DNA of 64,000 nucleotides from Boletus sp. NGJ (Eukaryota; Basidiomycota; Agaricomycetes; Boletales; Boletaceae), in assembly GCA_019096195.1 (NCBI GenBank), contig JAGTXK010000134.1, positions 434,001-498,000 on the forward strand, read 5' to 3'. The position numbers and the translations under genes were made by a program. This document shows, piece after piece, positions 22,624 through 34,240 of this stretch. The notes under the pieces were generated by a model. That model saw nothing but the letters and a program-made list of their open reading frames with translations, made no database searches and was not told the DNA's origin. Every line of letters begins with the position of its first letter. Positions within the stretch are counted from its first letter, which is position 1.

Positions 22624-25600
22624 ATGGCAAACCCGACTTTTCTTCCGACCCTCCCTCAGTTCGACGTAGCCCAGGCAGCACAGGTACTAAATGCGATCTC
22701 CAGAACTACCCTTGCCTGATCCCATCCTTAAACTCTTCGCAGCTCATACAACAAGCCTATTCCCCTGTCAGCGCTGGCTCTTCAGACACTCAACGTCGTC
22801 TCCAACAGGAACTCTTCGACATCCAAAAACGATACGAGGCTTGGGGCTTGGTCATCCCATTTTTGCATCACGACGACGTCAATGTCCAGTTCTTTGGTGC
22901 GCATACTGTCCAGGTCAAAATCACCAGGGATTGGTACGTCGCTGATCATGCACGCCGAGTTGGGTACTGTAGGTCAGTGACACACACGACAGGGATACCT
23001 TTCCGGTGGACAATACCACATCCCTACGCGATTTGGTGCTCGAACTTACATCCCTTTCGATCGTGTCGGGAAAGAGCAAGATCATCCTTCGCAAACTATT
23101 CGTTGCGGTAACTTGGCCAACTTTTGATGACGCCTATCTGTCTGACGAGCGCTCTGATCAGATTACGTCGTTGGCGTTGAAAATTGCCCCGGGTTCTCCG
23201 TCAATATGGCCGGATTGGATAGTGTCGACCGTCGAATTCTTGTCTAGCCGCGGAACCCCTACAGAGATTTTGCTTGATTTCCTCTCCATCGTTGCGGAAG
23301 AAGTCGAGACAGCTGACTTGATTGGCGCGAGCAAGTGAGCATCTCACGAGTCCTTTCTCCACGCACCCCAGACCAATGTCCGAGTCAGGATGCAGATACA
23401 ACAGACTCTCCTCGACGCGGCCCCACTCGTCGTACAAGCCGTAGTCACGATAATCACTCAACCACGGAGTCAAATGCGCGTACGTGAGTTGGACTCCGCG
23501 CTCAAATGTCTACAAGCATGGATGTCCGTACTTCGTGGAAAGTACGTGTGGCGTCATGGAAACCCCTTGTTGACTGATCGACTGAGATTCATGACAGCGA
23601 TATCACTCCACTAATCCCAATGTTAATTTCGTTACTGACTCCTCCGAGCCCGGAGGCAGATATTGACCACGAAATTTTCTCTCCGGCCTCGGACGCGTTA
23701 CAGGAAATCATGACGCGTTCCTCGTTGGCTGGGGGTGCTGGTGTCATGTCGCTCACGCTTCCACTGCTCGTTTGGGTTAACGCATGGGCTCCCCGAATTC
23801 TTCAGTCCAGTACATCATGTGCGTTGCTCGTCCTCCCTGATACCATAGGGGGCATCTTAGATATCAAATTGCAGCCGGAGAAGCCTCAGAGTTATCTCAT
23901 TCTCTGTGCAAGCTCATCGTGACTCTTGGGGACCACTCGAATACATACTTTGCCACTAATATCACCTCACAACAGCCGGTAGCAGGTTCTCCGCACACAC
24001 GATCGCAGCTCATACAAAGTTTCCTTCGACTGTTACTCGGTTACACTGGTTTACCTGGTTACTTTGGTGTCGACGAGGAGGAGAGTGAGATGGCGCTTGG
24101 GTTCTGGTATCTCTTTCAGGAATCGCTCTGGAGTGTTGAGTATGACGAGGGGGATGACGAGACGGATAGTGTTCCACCCGCGGATGTGGAAGAGAGCAAT
24201 AGGCTGGCGTTAGTGAATGCTGTGTATGTCGAGCTTGTGAAGATCTTGAGGAGCAAGGTTGCATGGCCGCCTCAGAGTGTATTGAATGGGTGGCCAAAAG
24301 GTGGGTTGTTTAAGATTGGGATGCAAGACCCGCGCTAACATCGGTTAATACGGCATAGATCAGGTGGACAAGTTTCAAGTGTCAGTCGTATTTTCGCACT
24401 TTCAGAAACGACTCTGCTTACGGATCTCAGTTATCGGAGGGATGTGGGCGATACGCTCATCAATGCGTATGTATATGGTATTGAGGCGGTCCACAAATTT
24501 GACAGTTCTCAGATATTATATCCTCCGCAACGACATGATGGGCTATTACTTGAATGATATCCAAGAACGTCTCGCAAGTCGATCTGAATCCAGTGGATGG
24601 GAGGTGGGAGGTTTTATTGATCTCTCATTCAGTCAAAACCCACCATTGGCCTCTCAGGAAATAGAAGCTACCTTACATTGTATCATGTCTATTCAGGAGG
24701 CAGTCCCTCTCGAGGACAATCAGTTCATTGCTCGATTGTTTGGCCCGGATGTACTCGGACGCCTACCAACCACCGGTCAAGATAGGATACGACGCACTGC
24801 GCTTAGCCTCACTGGTGAGCCCCGTTTCGAGTTTGTGTTACGAAGCGGGACTGATGAGGCACGTTTCTTCGCGTTAAAAAAAAGGCACGTACGCGTCATG
24901 GTTCACCACTCAGTCTATCACGAGTACACCTGCATCATCACCCTCTCTTCTCATGAATGCCATTTCATACGTCGTTGCTGGTTTACCCGAGCCGTCGCTC
25001 TGTCTGTCGGCTGCAAATGGGCTCCGAGATCTCTGTGATGCCAATCGAGCCGCCCTAGCACCGCACATAGGGGCATTTGCAGAATTGCACGCTGGATTGA
25101 CTGGCATTCCCGTGAGTGATGTTGTGGTCCTAGTACACGTGTCCATCTTCTCAGTGTTCGCATCTCAGGACACGGAGAAAAGCAAGGTATTGCAGTCGAT
25201 AGCGAGTGTCATTCAGGCACTGCAGCCTGAAGACGCGATCCCACCTGTGCTCGCCATCGTGTGCCCTGTCGTCGAGAAACTCGAACAAGCCTTGCGGTCT
25301 TCGTCCCGGGTATGTGTTCACGGCGCTTCGTTGGTCATATTGTCGAGAAGGTTTTGCTAGCTGCCCGAAGAAGCGCGTGCTGTGGCAATCGCTCAACTCC
25401 AAACACTGTCGGGAGTAGCAAAGGGGCTTACCCGCACCGCGGATTCGTTGCTCGTCATCGATGAAACGCCTGCAGAGCGAGCAGAAACGGAGCGTTTGCG
25501 GCGGGCTCGCGACGATTATAGGATGCTCAAACTCCGAGAGGGTTTGTTCACAGCGGTGAGAAGTGCGTTTGAACTGTGGTCGACAGATGCGAGCGTGTCC

Positions 25601-26793
25601 GACGTGAGTCACTTTTTGTGAGATATGAGTAGAGGTGGATTGACAGTGTGCAACATGTAGGCGCTCAGCGAGTTCTTGCGCTCTATTACATCCTTGCCCA
25701 GTGACATCACACTGTTATCTCTGCCGCCGGGTCCACTGTTGGGGCTGATATGTATTGCATCTCAAAGGCAGCTCACGGCAGTGTGGCTCACGCTAGCGAA
25801 CATGCTTATCATTCAACTGGATCCACCCATCCTGTTCACGAATTCGACGCTGAAAACACCACCAAACGTTGAGGGAATGACGGTCGTGTCGAATGCGCTG
25901 CCTGTTCTGCTACAGACATCGTTGTCGATGCTCGGCCAACCAGGAGCCATGGAATCTGTGAGAGCCTCGATACAGATTGCGGGCATTGAAACTGACGCGA
26001 CTCAAGAACCCTGACATTGTGCAAGCTTTCTTTGGCTGCTTGGACTGTGTGAGTCTCTATTTGGCCGGACTTGTGCCCCGTGTATTAAAGACATGCGTGT
26101 GGATAGGTGGCAAAGCACTTTGTGGCAGTGTTCTACAATCTACCACCCGGTGCCCTCGATGCGTTGATGCAATGTGGGGTCAGCTCGCTGTCGCTCCAGG
26201 AGCGTTATTCTCTGGTTGCGACATGCACGTTCCTGGTGCGTCGGAGATCTTGCCGCCTTGGCATAATGAGCTCAGTGATAATCTCGTTAGGAAACGCTCA
26301 TTCGGCGCACTGCGGGATGCGACGACCTTGGAGAAGCCAGCACGATCCTCTTTCAGATGCATGGTCGGCCGATCCTTCGGGCGGTTCTAACCGGGTTCGC
26401 GGGTGTAGCCCCGAGGTCGGCGACCCAAAACCTGATCGAGCTATTGTCCATGATTGCGTCGAAATATCCGACCGAAACGAGGGAATGGATGGATGAGATA
26501 CTCTTTACCGTCAGTGTTGCATTGCCGGCTTCGGGGATGCTGTCGCGCTTATGAGACATTATCGCAGGAGGACTTTGTGCAATCCAAGGCCACTCCAGAG
26601 GCCAAACGGGCATTTGTCAAGGCTGTGGTTGGGTAGGTCTTCCGTAAGATCCAACCCGTGAGGTCATACTGACATGTTGAGCGATCGTAGGTCGAGGTCG
26701 CCGAGGCGGATGAGGGAGGCCGCCCAGCAATTTACGCTCATCGCGAGAGGACTGGAGGGCACGAGTTTCGGATACGCATCCGTCAGTATGTGA
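22624..26793 (+). CDS. Importin-13 / Kap122-type karyopherin
   Basis: Nuclear transport receptor of the importin-beta superfamily, built of HEAT repeats. The start MANPTFLPTLPQFDVAQAAQ at 22,624 leads into LQQELFDIQKRYEAW, then VIPFLHHDDVNVQFFGAHTV with QVKITRDW. This matches the N-terminal HEAT repeat of importin-13/transportin-3/Kap122 (one helix pair per 40 or so residues, FFGA motif). Further helices include LKIAPGSPSIWPDWIVSTVE and QQTLLDAAPLVVQAVVTII. About fifteen short introns break the frame. The C-terminal exon reads REAAQQFTLIARGLEG and stops at 26,791-26,793, although a splice at GTATGT 26,787 could extend it. Cargo cannot be told. Assignment among importin-13, Mtr10 and Kap122 is by N-terminal resemblance. 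Confidence 0.75.
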
Positions 26794-27326
26794 TTTGTCC
26801 CTGGGCGCGCAGTCATGGAGTCATGACATGCAGTGGCGTCGATATGGCCGTATGTCAGACACGTTTTTGCGGCAGGTCGTGTACATACTTGGCTTGGTCG
26901 TCGGACTTGTCGGTCTACGCTCACTTTTTGCGTGTTGCCGTTGGGAAGAAGCGAGCTCGGCGGCCATGAATTGACAGTGAGGGGAGTATATGGCTTCCCA
27001 CAGTGGGTGAATGTCGTGAGCACGGGCATATGTCTCAAGTCGGGGCCAGTCTTGGATTTACAGAGCACTTCGACTTGCCCATATGAGCGGCCGATGTGCC
27101 AGTGAATGCCGAAGTCGGCAGGTGCATTAGAAAAAGCAGAGATGATATTTATAAACATTTAATTATGATTGGCTGGACCGGCAAATTCAATCACGAGGGT
27201 TATCCGAACCCATAAAACGAACCTTTCGGACGGAAATAGCCGGAAGCAAGACTTTTCTCTTCGAAACTCTGGCCCAGTTCTTCATCGTAACCTCCTTCCG
27301 TGTCGTCGTCGACGCTTTTCCCGACG
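26794..27326. other. Intergenic / possible 3' extension
   Basis: Between the karyopherin and aconitase. A 90-codon plus frame (26,833-27,105) could be spliced to the karyopherin but has low-quality, Cys/Arg-rich content. I treat it as non-coding. It should hold the aconitase promoter. Confidence 0.35.
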
Positions 27327-30266
27327 ATGCTCAGTATCACTCCAAGAGCTCGTGATGCTCTGCGCTCAGTACGCCGCCTCGCTGCTGGCATGGCCACCGT
27401 CGCCCCGCGTATTGGCGATACCAAGGTTCCCATGTCGCTCCTGGAAAAGGGCGCGTACATAAACTATCAACGTATCGAGGACAACCTCGCTATTGTCCGC
27501 GAAAGGTGCTTCGGTTTCTTTTCGTTATATAGTAGACACTGACGCTGCTTCTTGGTACGTTAGGTTGCGCCGCCCATTGACATTGTCGGAGAAGATCGTC
27601 TATGGTCATTTGGATGATCCTCACAACCAAGACCTCGTTCGAGGTGTGAGCTACCTCAAACTTCGCCCCGATGTACGTCTGCCACTCTTGGTCCGGCTTC
27701 GTTCACTCAAGGATGTCCGTAGCGTGTGGCTTGCCAAGATGCAACCGCCCAAGTGCGCCAGTTCCATATGTCTCGGTCCGATATGCGCTTATGTAACGTA
27801 GATGGCACTCTTGCAATTCATGTCGGCGGGTATGGACACTGCTGCTGTCCCCACGACTGTCCACTGTGACCACTTGATTGAGGCTCAAGTCGGTGGTGTC
27901 AAGGATTTGGCGCGTGCCATCGACATCAACAAGGAAGTGTATGATTTCTTGGCAACGGCTACCGCCAAGGTGGGTTGCTTCCTTTCCCCGTATGAAGATA
28001 TAGTTTATCGAGGCGGGATTCATGCAGTATGGTCTCGGCTTTTGGAAACCCGGTTCTGGTATCATTCACCAGATCATATTGGAGAACTATGCTTTCCCTG
28101 GTGGTCTTATGATTGGTACCGACTCCCACACGCCCAATGCGGGTGGTCTCGGAATGGTTGCATGTGGTGTTGGTGGTGCTGATGCCGTCGATGTGATGGC
28201 TAGTATCCCTTGGGAACTCAAATGCCCCAAGGTTATTGGTGTCAACCTGAGTGGCAAAATCGGTGGTTGGACAACTCCCAAAGGTTGGATCGTTTGACCC
28301 GTATTCGCATTTGTGTCGCTCATGGCGTCGCCCTTGAAGATGTCATCCTCAAGGTTGCTGGTATCCTCACTGTCAAGGGTGGAACTGGTGCCATTGTCGA
28401 GTACCGCGGCTCTGGTGTCGAGTCGCTCTCTTGCACGGGTATGGCTACGATCTGTAACATGGGTGCCGAGATCGGTGCTACTACCTCGCTCTTCCCCTTC
28501 AACCACCGCATGGTCGACTACTTGAACGCAACCAAGCGTTCAGGAATTGCCCAATATGCTCAGCGCTTCTCCCACAACCTCAAGGCTGATGAAGGTGCCG
28601 AGTACGACCAAGTTATTGAGATCGTATGTGTTCATTTTCAACGTCTAGTGTGCATTCTGACCGTCCTGGAATAGAACTTGTCCGAGCTTGAGCCCCACAT
28701 CAATGGTCCCTTCACTCCCGATCTTGCTACCCCTCTCTCCAAGTTCGCCGAGGAGGTTAAGAAGAACAACTGGCCTCAGGAACTCAAGGTCGCTCTCATT
28801 GGATCCTGCACCAACTCTTCATACGAAGACATGTCCCGCTCTGCTTCGATTGCCAAGGAAGCTTCTGCACACGGTCTCGACGTCAAGAGCAAGTTCACTA
28901 TCACCCCCGGTTCTGAACAAATTCGGGCTACTATTGAGCGTGATGGTCAGATGAGTGCTTTCGAGAACGTTGGTGGTCTCGTCCTGGCGAATGCCTGTGG
29001 TCCTTGCATTGGTCAATGGGACAGACAGGATGTTAAGAAGGGAGAGGTCAACTCGAGTGAGTCGCCTCTCGATTATTTAAGAATTCTTTTAACTCTCTAC
29101 CAAGTCATCACTTCTTACAACCGCAACTTCACTGGTCGCAACGACGCTAATCCCGCCACACACGCTTTTGTCGCCTCCCCCGATATCGTGACTGCAATGG
29201 CCTTTGCTGGTGACCTCACCTTCAACCCTGTCACTGATACCCTCACCGGCACTGATGGTAAATCTTTCAAGTTCTCGGACCCCTCTGGAAATGAGCTTCC
29301 TCCCCGTGGATATGACCCTGGCCAGGACACCTTCCAGCCACCCCCCGAAGACCGTGCTGCCGTTGCCGTTGCCGTCAGCCCCTCGAGTGACCGTCTCCAG
29401 CTTCTTCAGCCCTTCCGCCCTTGGGATGGAAAGACCCCCAGCGATCTCCCTGTCTTGATCAAAGTCAAGGGCAAGTGCAGTAAGTGGACAATACCTGGCT
29501 TGATGTTGATGAATTTGATCGTTGCTTGGCAGCAACGGACCACATCAGTGCTGGTGGACCCTGGCTCAAGTACCGTGGACATCTCCAGAACATCTCCCGT
29601 GAGTTACAGCCACGGTTATGCCGGAATTCCATTCTCACCTCATATTAGAGAACTGCTTGATCGGTGCCATTAACGCTGAGAACGGTGAGGCGAATAAGGT
29701 CAAGAACTTGGTTACTGGTGAATATGGCGGTGTCCCCCAGACTGCTGCCTACTACCGCGACCACGGCATCAAGTGGGTCGTCATCGGTGACCACAACTAT
29801 GGTGAAGGCTCCTCTCGTGAACACGCTGCCCTCGAACCTCGTTACCTTGGTGGTCTTGCGATCATTGTCCGCTCGTTTGCTCGTATCCATGAGACCAACT
29901 TGAAGAAGCAGGGTATGCTCGCTCTGACGTTCGCCAATCCTGAGGACTATGACAAGGTCCAACCCTACGACAAGATGGACATTCTTGGCCTCGAGTCGTT
30001 TTCCCCCGGCAAGAACTTGACTCTCGTTGCCAAGCATGTGGATGGTACCAAGGATGTCAGTGCTCAAGATGGTATATTGTGAACTCGGTATTGACGCCTT
30101 GTCGTTTCAGGAAATTCCTCTTGCGCACTCGTTCAACGAGGGCCAGATTGAGTGGTTCAAGGCTGGGTCTGCACTTAACCTGGTCCGTCTTGGTTATTAC
30201 ACATCCATTGTCCTCGATCACTGATACCCCTGCTTTGTTTAGATGGCTGCCAGGGCAAGACAGTAG
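27327..30266 (+). CDS. ACO1: Aconitate hydratase, mitochondrial
   Basis: Interconverts citrate and isocitrate in the TCA cycle with a [4Fe-4S] cluster. The start [20 protein letters not shown] is a typical mitochondrial presequence, without acids and Arg-rich. The conserved series is complete: [70 protein letters not shown] (first cluster Cys), and [10 protein letters not shown] (the other two cluster Cys). The swivel domain follows with [38 protein letters not shown] (catalytic Ser region) and [18 protein letters not shown]. It ends SALNLMAARARQ. Eight or so short introns fit. Codon use is highly biased toward C-ending codons, as expected for a strongly expressed gene. Confidence 0.95.
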
Positions 30267-30734
30267 ATGAATAGACTAGTCGAACTCGCGACGCGATCTC
30301 GTGATCGCCCGCTACACGCTCTCTGGCTGCTTTCTAACCGGTATTCTCTCTATTTGGCGGATCCAGACCTTTTTTCGAGGTGGGCTCGTTTCATAACGCA
30401 TCTGTATCTCTTCTTTTCCCCTCTCTTGACTGAGTCTCTACACGCTGGGCATGATTGTCTATACAGCCATGTAATATCATTCTGGACAACGATTTTTATC
30501 ATTATAACAGACGTGTGCTGATGAGGGTAACTTGTGTATGTGAGGGCAAGGTTGATGATCTAGGTGCAACATGTATGCAACGTGGTAATGTATGACATGG
30601 ACGTTTATATTTTAGATGCGGCGATTAAATTAGACGCGAAGACTTGAAGGTATATAGAACCAAAAGTCCTTAACTCTGAACTTGGGTCGTCCGCCACGGC
30701 TCGACATCCGATTTTCTCGTCTGGATCCCAACAT
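30267..30734. terminator. Convergent 3' intergenic region
   Basis: The aconitase (+) and the DUF6534 gene (-) end facing each other. The gap is T-rich and holds presumably both 3' UTRs. No distinct poly(A) signal was singled out. Confidence 0.35.
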
Positions 30735-32679
30735 TCAGGCGTGTGAGGCGTGTGTGCCCGAGGAGAGAGAGAGAGCGATGGGACGCACGTCATGTACGAG
30801 CCCTTGCGCACCGTCCAGTTCCGAGGCGGTCGAGAGGTCCGACGGACGTGCGAATCGGAGGGAAATGACGGGGAGCTCAATAGGCGTGCTCGGGGCGTCT
30901 TCGTAGGCGCGCGAAGTAGCGTTTCGGATGTTGAGTCTGTCCCATGTTTGAAGGGGAAGGGGGGGGAACGAGAATGGGTTCGGGGGTTCGTTTTTTTCGT
31001 TGGTGCTTCGGAAACGGAAAGTGTCACTTACGATGTGAGGAGCGAGTTGGCGTAGACTGCGGTTTCAACCAACGCAAGCGCGACAAGGGACGTGGGCGCC
31101 GCGAGTCAGTGTGGTGTTTCAGGTCGTGTAAGAAGGGGAAAGGAGAAGGAGGGAGACGTACGTCTTGTTTGGACGAGGATGGCACCTAAAAAGGCGAGGC
31201 TTTGTGGTTGTGATAAGGACTGGGCATGGAGGGAGGCGTCAAGTGCGTCAGCGCTCAGAGGTTTTCTATGACAAGGAGAGTCAAAGCCAGACGTACCAGT
31301 ATGAGTGCGATCACGTCCACGAGTCTGTGTACGAACACGTCAGTACGATTACGTTCACCGCTACCCCAAAGCACACGCTGGTCGAAAAAAAAAGGGAGCA
31401 AGTACGCACAACGTCACCGCGCCAGTGGCGACAGCAAAGATGAGGAGGCGGTTTAAGAGGATGTCTATTCGACGCGGTCGGTCGGGGGAGAGCACGTGCG
31501 CCCAGGACTTGAATTCTCTGAGATGGTAGGCCATCGTGCCAGCTGAAAAGGCGTCTCCGATGATAAAGAGCACGTTTCCGACGATAAGGAGCATTCTAGA
31601 GTTGTTCAGATAGTCCTCCCATGTCGGTTTTAAGGCGCTGGCACTTGCCAGGTGAGATTATGGATAGTTGCGGGGGAGGACAGCTAGTCGTACCTCAAGA
31701 CACAGGAAACCATACTGATGACTGGAAGAAGTCAGAATCACGGGAAAACCAGAGGTTGCTGTTATACTTGCTTGTTCTTGATATAGAGAGCGCGAACTGT
31801 TGATTGTTCATGTTCAGGTACGGCGACGCAAATGGAGTCAAAACCTGAATGTACCATGAAAGCAACAATCCATGTTCTTTTTGTGACTGGATAAACACAT
31901 GAGAGCCGCAGAGATGACACATGAATAGCTGGACTGACATAGCCATATGCGCCAGGTAAAGTACCTGTAAGGAACCAAAGGACAATACGTCCCCCATCAA
32001 TGGAACCGGAACGAGACTCACAGGTAAACATAGAAATCAATGAGGAGCTTTAATAGGTTAGCTCGATGTGGTGCAAATCAATGAACGGCGCTTACCCCGA
32101 GGATGTAAAGTGACTTTGCCAAACGATCCATGTCACCGGATCACCTTCTCGAAGGATACAATCGGAAACTTACCGCAGATGTCCTTTGTAGAAACTGGGG
32201 TCAAATGCCACACAAAGTCAAGCCAAGAAACACACCAATTCCCCGACGCTAACGCTGGCACGTTGGCATATTCTACGATCAGGTAATCGTCCATGACCCA
32301 CATGGTCATGACAGCATGGACAGTCTCCAAGACTCTGCAACGAGACGACGTGAGTATGGATGATCCGTGCAAGAGCAGAGACCGCTCCCACACTAGCAAT
32401 GCCACCTAGGGATGGGTCGAGGTCAGCCAATGGCAGAGGAAGCGTTTCGATGGTTCGGCAGACTAACATACCGTCATTTTGAGTCCCCAACTGTCACGTT
32501 CGTAAGTCCGGAAGTAGCAGAAAGCTTGCATGCAAGTAACCCCGTATAGACTGTGATACCCTCATTGTGAGACACGGGCTGTGGGTGAAGCAAGGAGTGT
32601 GAACTTGCACTAAGCCGAGGAAGGTGCCGATGAGAGGCCCTCTAGCGAGAGGGATTGCGAACGCAGTCGCTGAAGACAT
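30735..32679 (-). CDS. DUF6534 seven-helix membrane protein
   Basis: A basidiomycete-expanded family of seven-helix membrane proteins of unknown role. The start MSSATAFAIPLARGPLIGTF is followed by LGLV and an intron. The next exon has FCYFRTYERDSWGLKMT, the family signature after TM1, and later ETVHAVMTMWVMDDYLIVEY covers TM2-3. The last helices include LLIVGNVLFIIGDAFSAGTM and RRIDILLNRLLIFAVATGAV. A short exon VYANSLLTS then splices to LNIRNATSRAYEDAPSTPIE and a Ser/Pro tail ending at the TGA 30,735-30,737. The middle exons (31,700-32,150) are less certain. The family is often present in many copies; a decayed relative lies just upstream. Confidence 0.75.
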
Positions 32680-32949
32680 GGTGGACCCTTGAGAAACTTG
32701 GCTTGGTGCAGGAAGCAGGACAGGGGCCTGCCGTCAGGGTAGTACTGCGTGCTGTGGAGGGTGTCGTGGGTGTATGTGGTGGAGTTAAAGTAAAATACAC
32801 AAATGGCAGGGCCCACGAGCACGCAATGTGGGCTATTAATTTAGCATGGGGCCGATTTTGGTGTTGGCGGTGATTCCGACGGCTCGGCCACCTCGGAATT
32901 GTTTCAGATGAGAGCCCCGCGGGATTCACAAGTCCAACTTGAAGTGAAT

Positions 32950-33725
32950 CTATAGTAAGAAGTTTTCTTTGGGGATTCTCCAGACATTGTCCTTTGAAGA
33001 AGACATGATACAACAAACTGGTCACCAATTGGCACATTCCTCAGAGTTACTTGGTAATTACGACAAATGTTGTTACAGTAAGCTACGACGTGAAAACTTT
33101 ACCGCGGGCACTGAGACGTGCGGCATGGTGGGCGTGTCCCAACGCAAATCTGCTTGTACGCCTCGGCCTGTATCGAAGCCCGATTTTCGCCAAGGGATTA
33201 TCAGGCATATCGGACATGGCGGACTCACCAAAGGACACATCCCGGTATTGACCGATGTGATTACGTTTATAATAATATTGCCAACAACAAGCTCACGGTG
33301 AAACCACCGTGAGTCGCCACACAATCAGCAACGTCAAGGGTCCGATCTGAAGATCTGACTGACGAGCTTTTGGATATGTTTATCACCGCTGTCTCCAACC
33401 AGACCACGGACATGCAGAAGTGTAAAAGAGATGGGAAGCCAAAATAGTTGTTTGGGGATCCCGTCCTTTTCAAGGAAGACAGAAGGCGTAAAGCCTGAAA
33501 CTTCGATCTTGACCGCGGTGTGAGTGGCAGTTTTCCATTGCGAAGATGGGCTTGTCCAAAACGACGTTGTCCGACAGGGACGAGAGAGATATCAGCGTGA
33601 CCAATATGTAGTGTTTGGTGTCTGCCGGAAAAACGTCTCTGCAAAGTGTCTGGCTGGGTAGGGAACTCTCCTGCGCGCGCAGATAGGCTGGCACTGATGG
33701 TTTACGCGTCAGCTGGGTCACGACA
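32950..33725 (-). pseudogene. Degenerate DUF6534-like fragment
   Basis: On the minus strand, pieces resemble the same membrane family as the neighbour: KHYILVTLISLSSLSDNVVL near 33,600, and ELVVGNIIINVITSVNTGM near 33,290, which fits the conserved penultimate helix. They lie in different frames without good splice sites, and no start is visible. I take this as a decayed tandem copy. Parts could be chance. Confidence 0.4.
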
Positions 33726-34240
33726 GCCGACGATGGCTAGTGTAGAACGTCGTGTATCGAGGTCCTTGGATCGACTTCAGCAGACGAGATGATGTCTCGA
33801 TTAGTGGAAAGGAAATTGACTAGAATACCACTTCGGTGATCTCCATGAGAGCATGGGGCCACCCTCAAAGATGCGGCTAGGCGTAGATCGGACTAGTACT
33901 CCTGGTAGATGATTGATGAGGGACCAGTATCATGGTCGCGTGTGGTTTAATTGTTTCGGAGGGAGGAGAGGGGGAGCGTGTGTCGCGGGGAGTTTGGTGA
34001 TGGGAAATGCTTAGTCATCAGTGGCTGTGCAATGTAGAGTTGAAGCAAAGGGTTGAGTTGCGAAATTCCAAGTCGCCAGGTCGAAAAGCAGGCTGAAAAA
34101 AATCGCGGAAAGATGCTGAGAAAGGGGCAGGCAGATGTGAGACATTCCTTTTTAGGCATCCTCCAACGCAACACCGTCTCCTCGTCCCCACCTTCCAACC
34201 TCCCGCCCGCTGTCGTTTTTCGCCCTGCCACGTCCACGAC
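33726..34240. promoter_or_regulatory. Intergenic upstream of HPC2-like gene
   Basis: About 515 bp without a gene. A pyrimidine-rich stretch (CTCCTCGTCCCCACC...) lies directly ahead of the ATG at 34,241, as is common in fungal core promoters that lack TATA. Confidence 0.35.

Noticed and set aside
26664-27158. 164-codon minus-strand frame
   Set aside because: Complement of the karyopherin end and its 3' flank; composition is not protein-like and no motif is present.
28087-29535. Long minus-strand frames opposite aconitase
   Set aside because: Shadows created by the strong codon bias of the aconitase gene.
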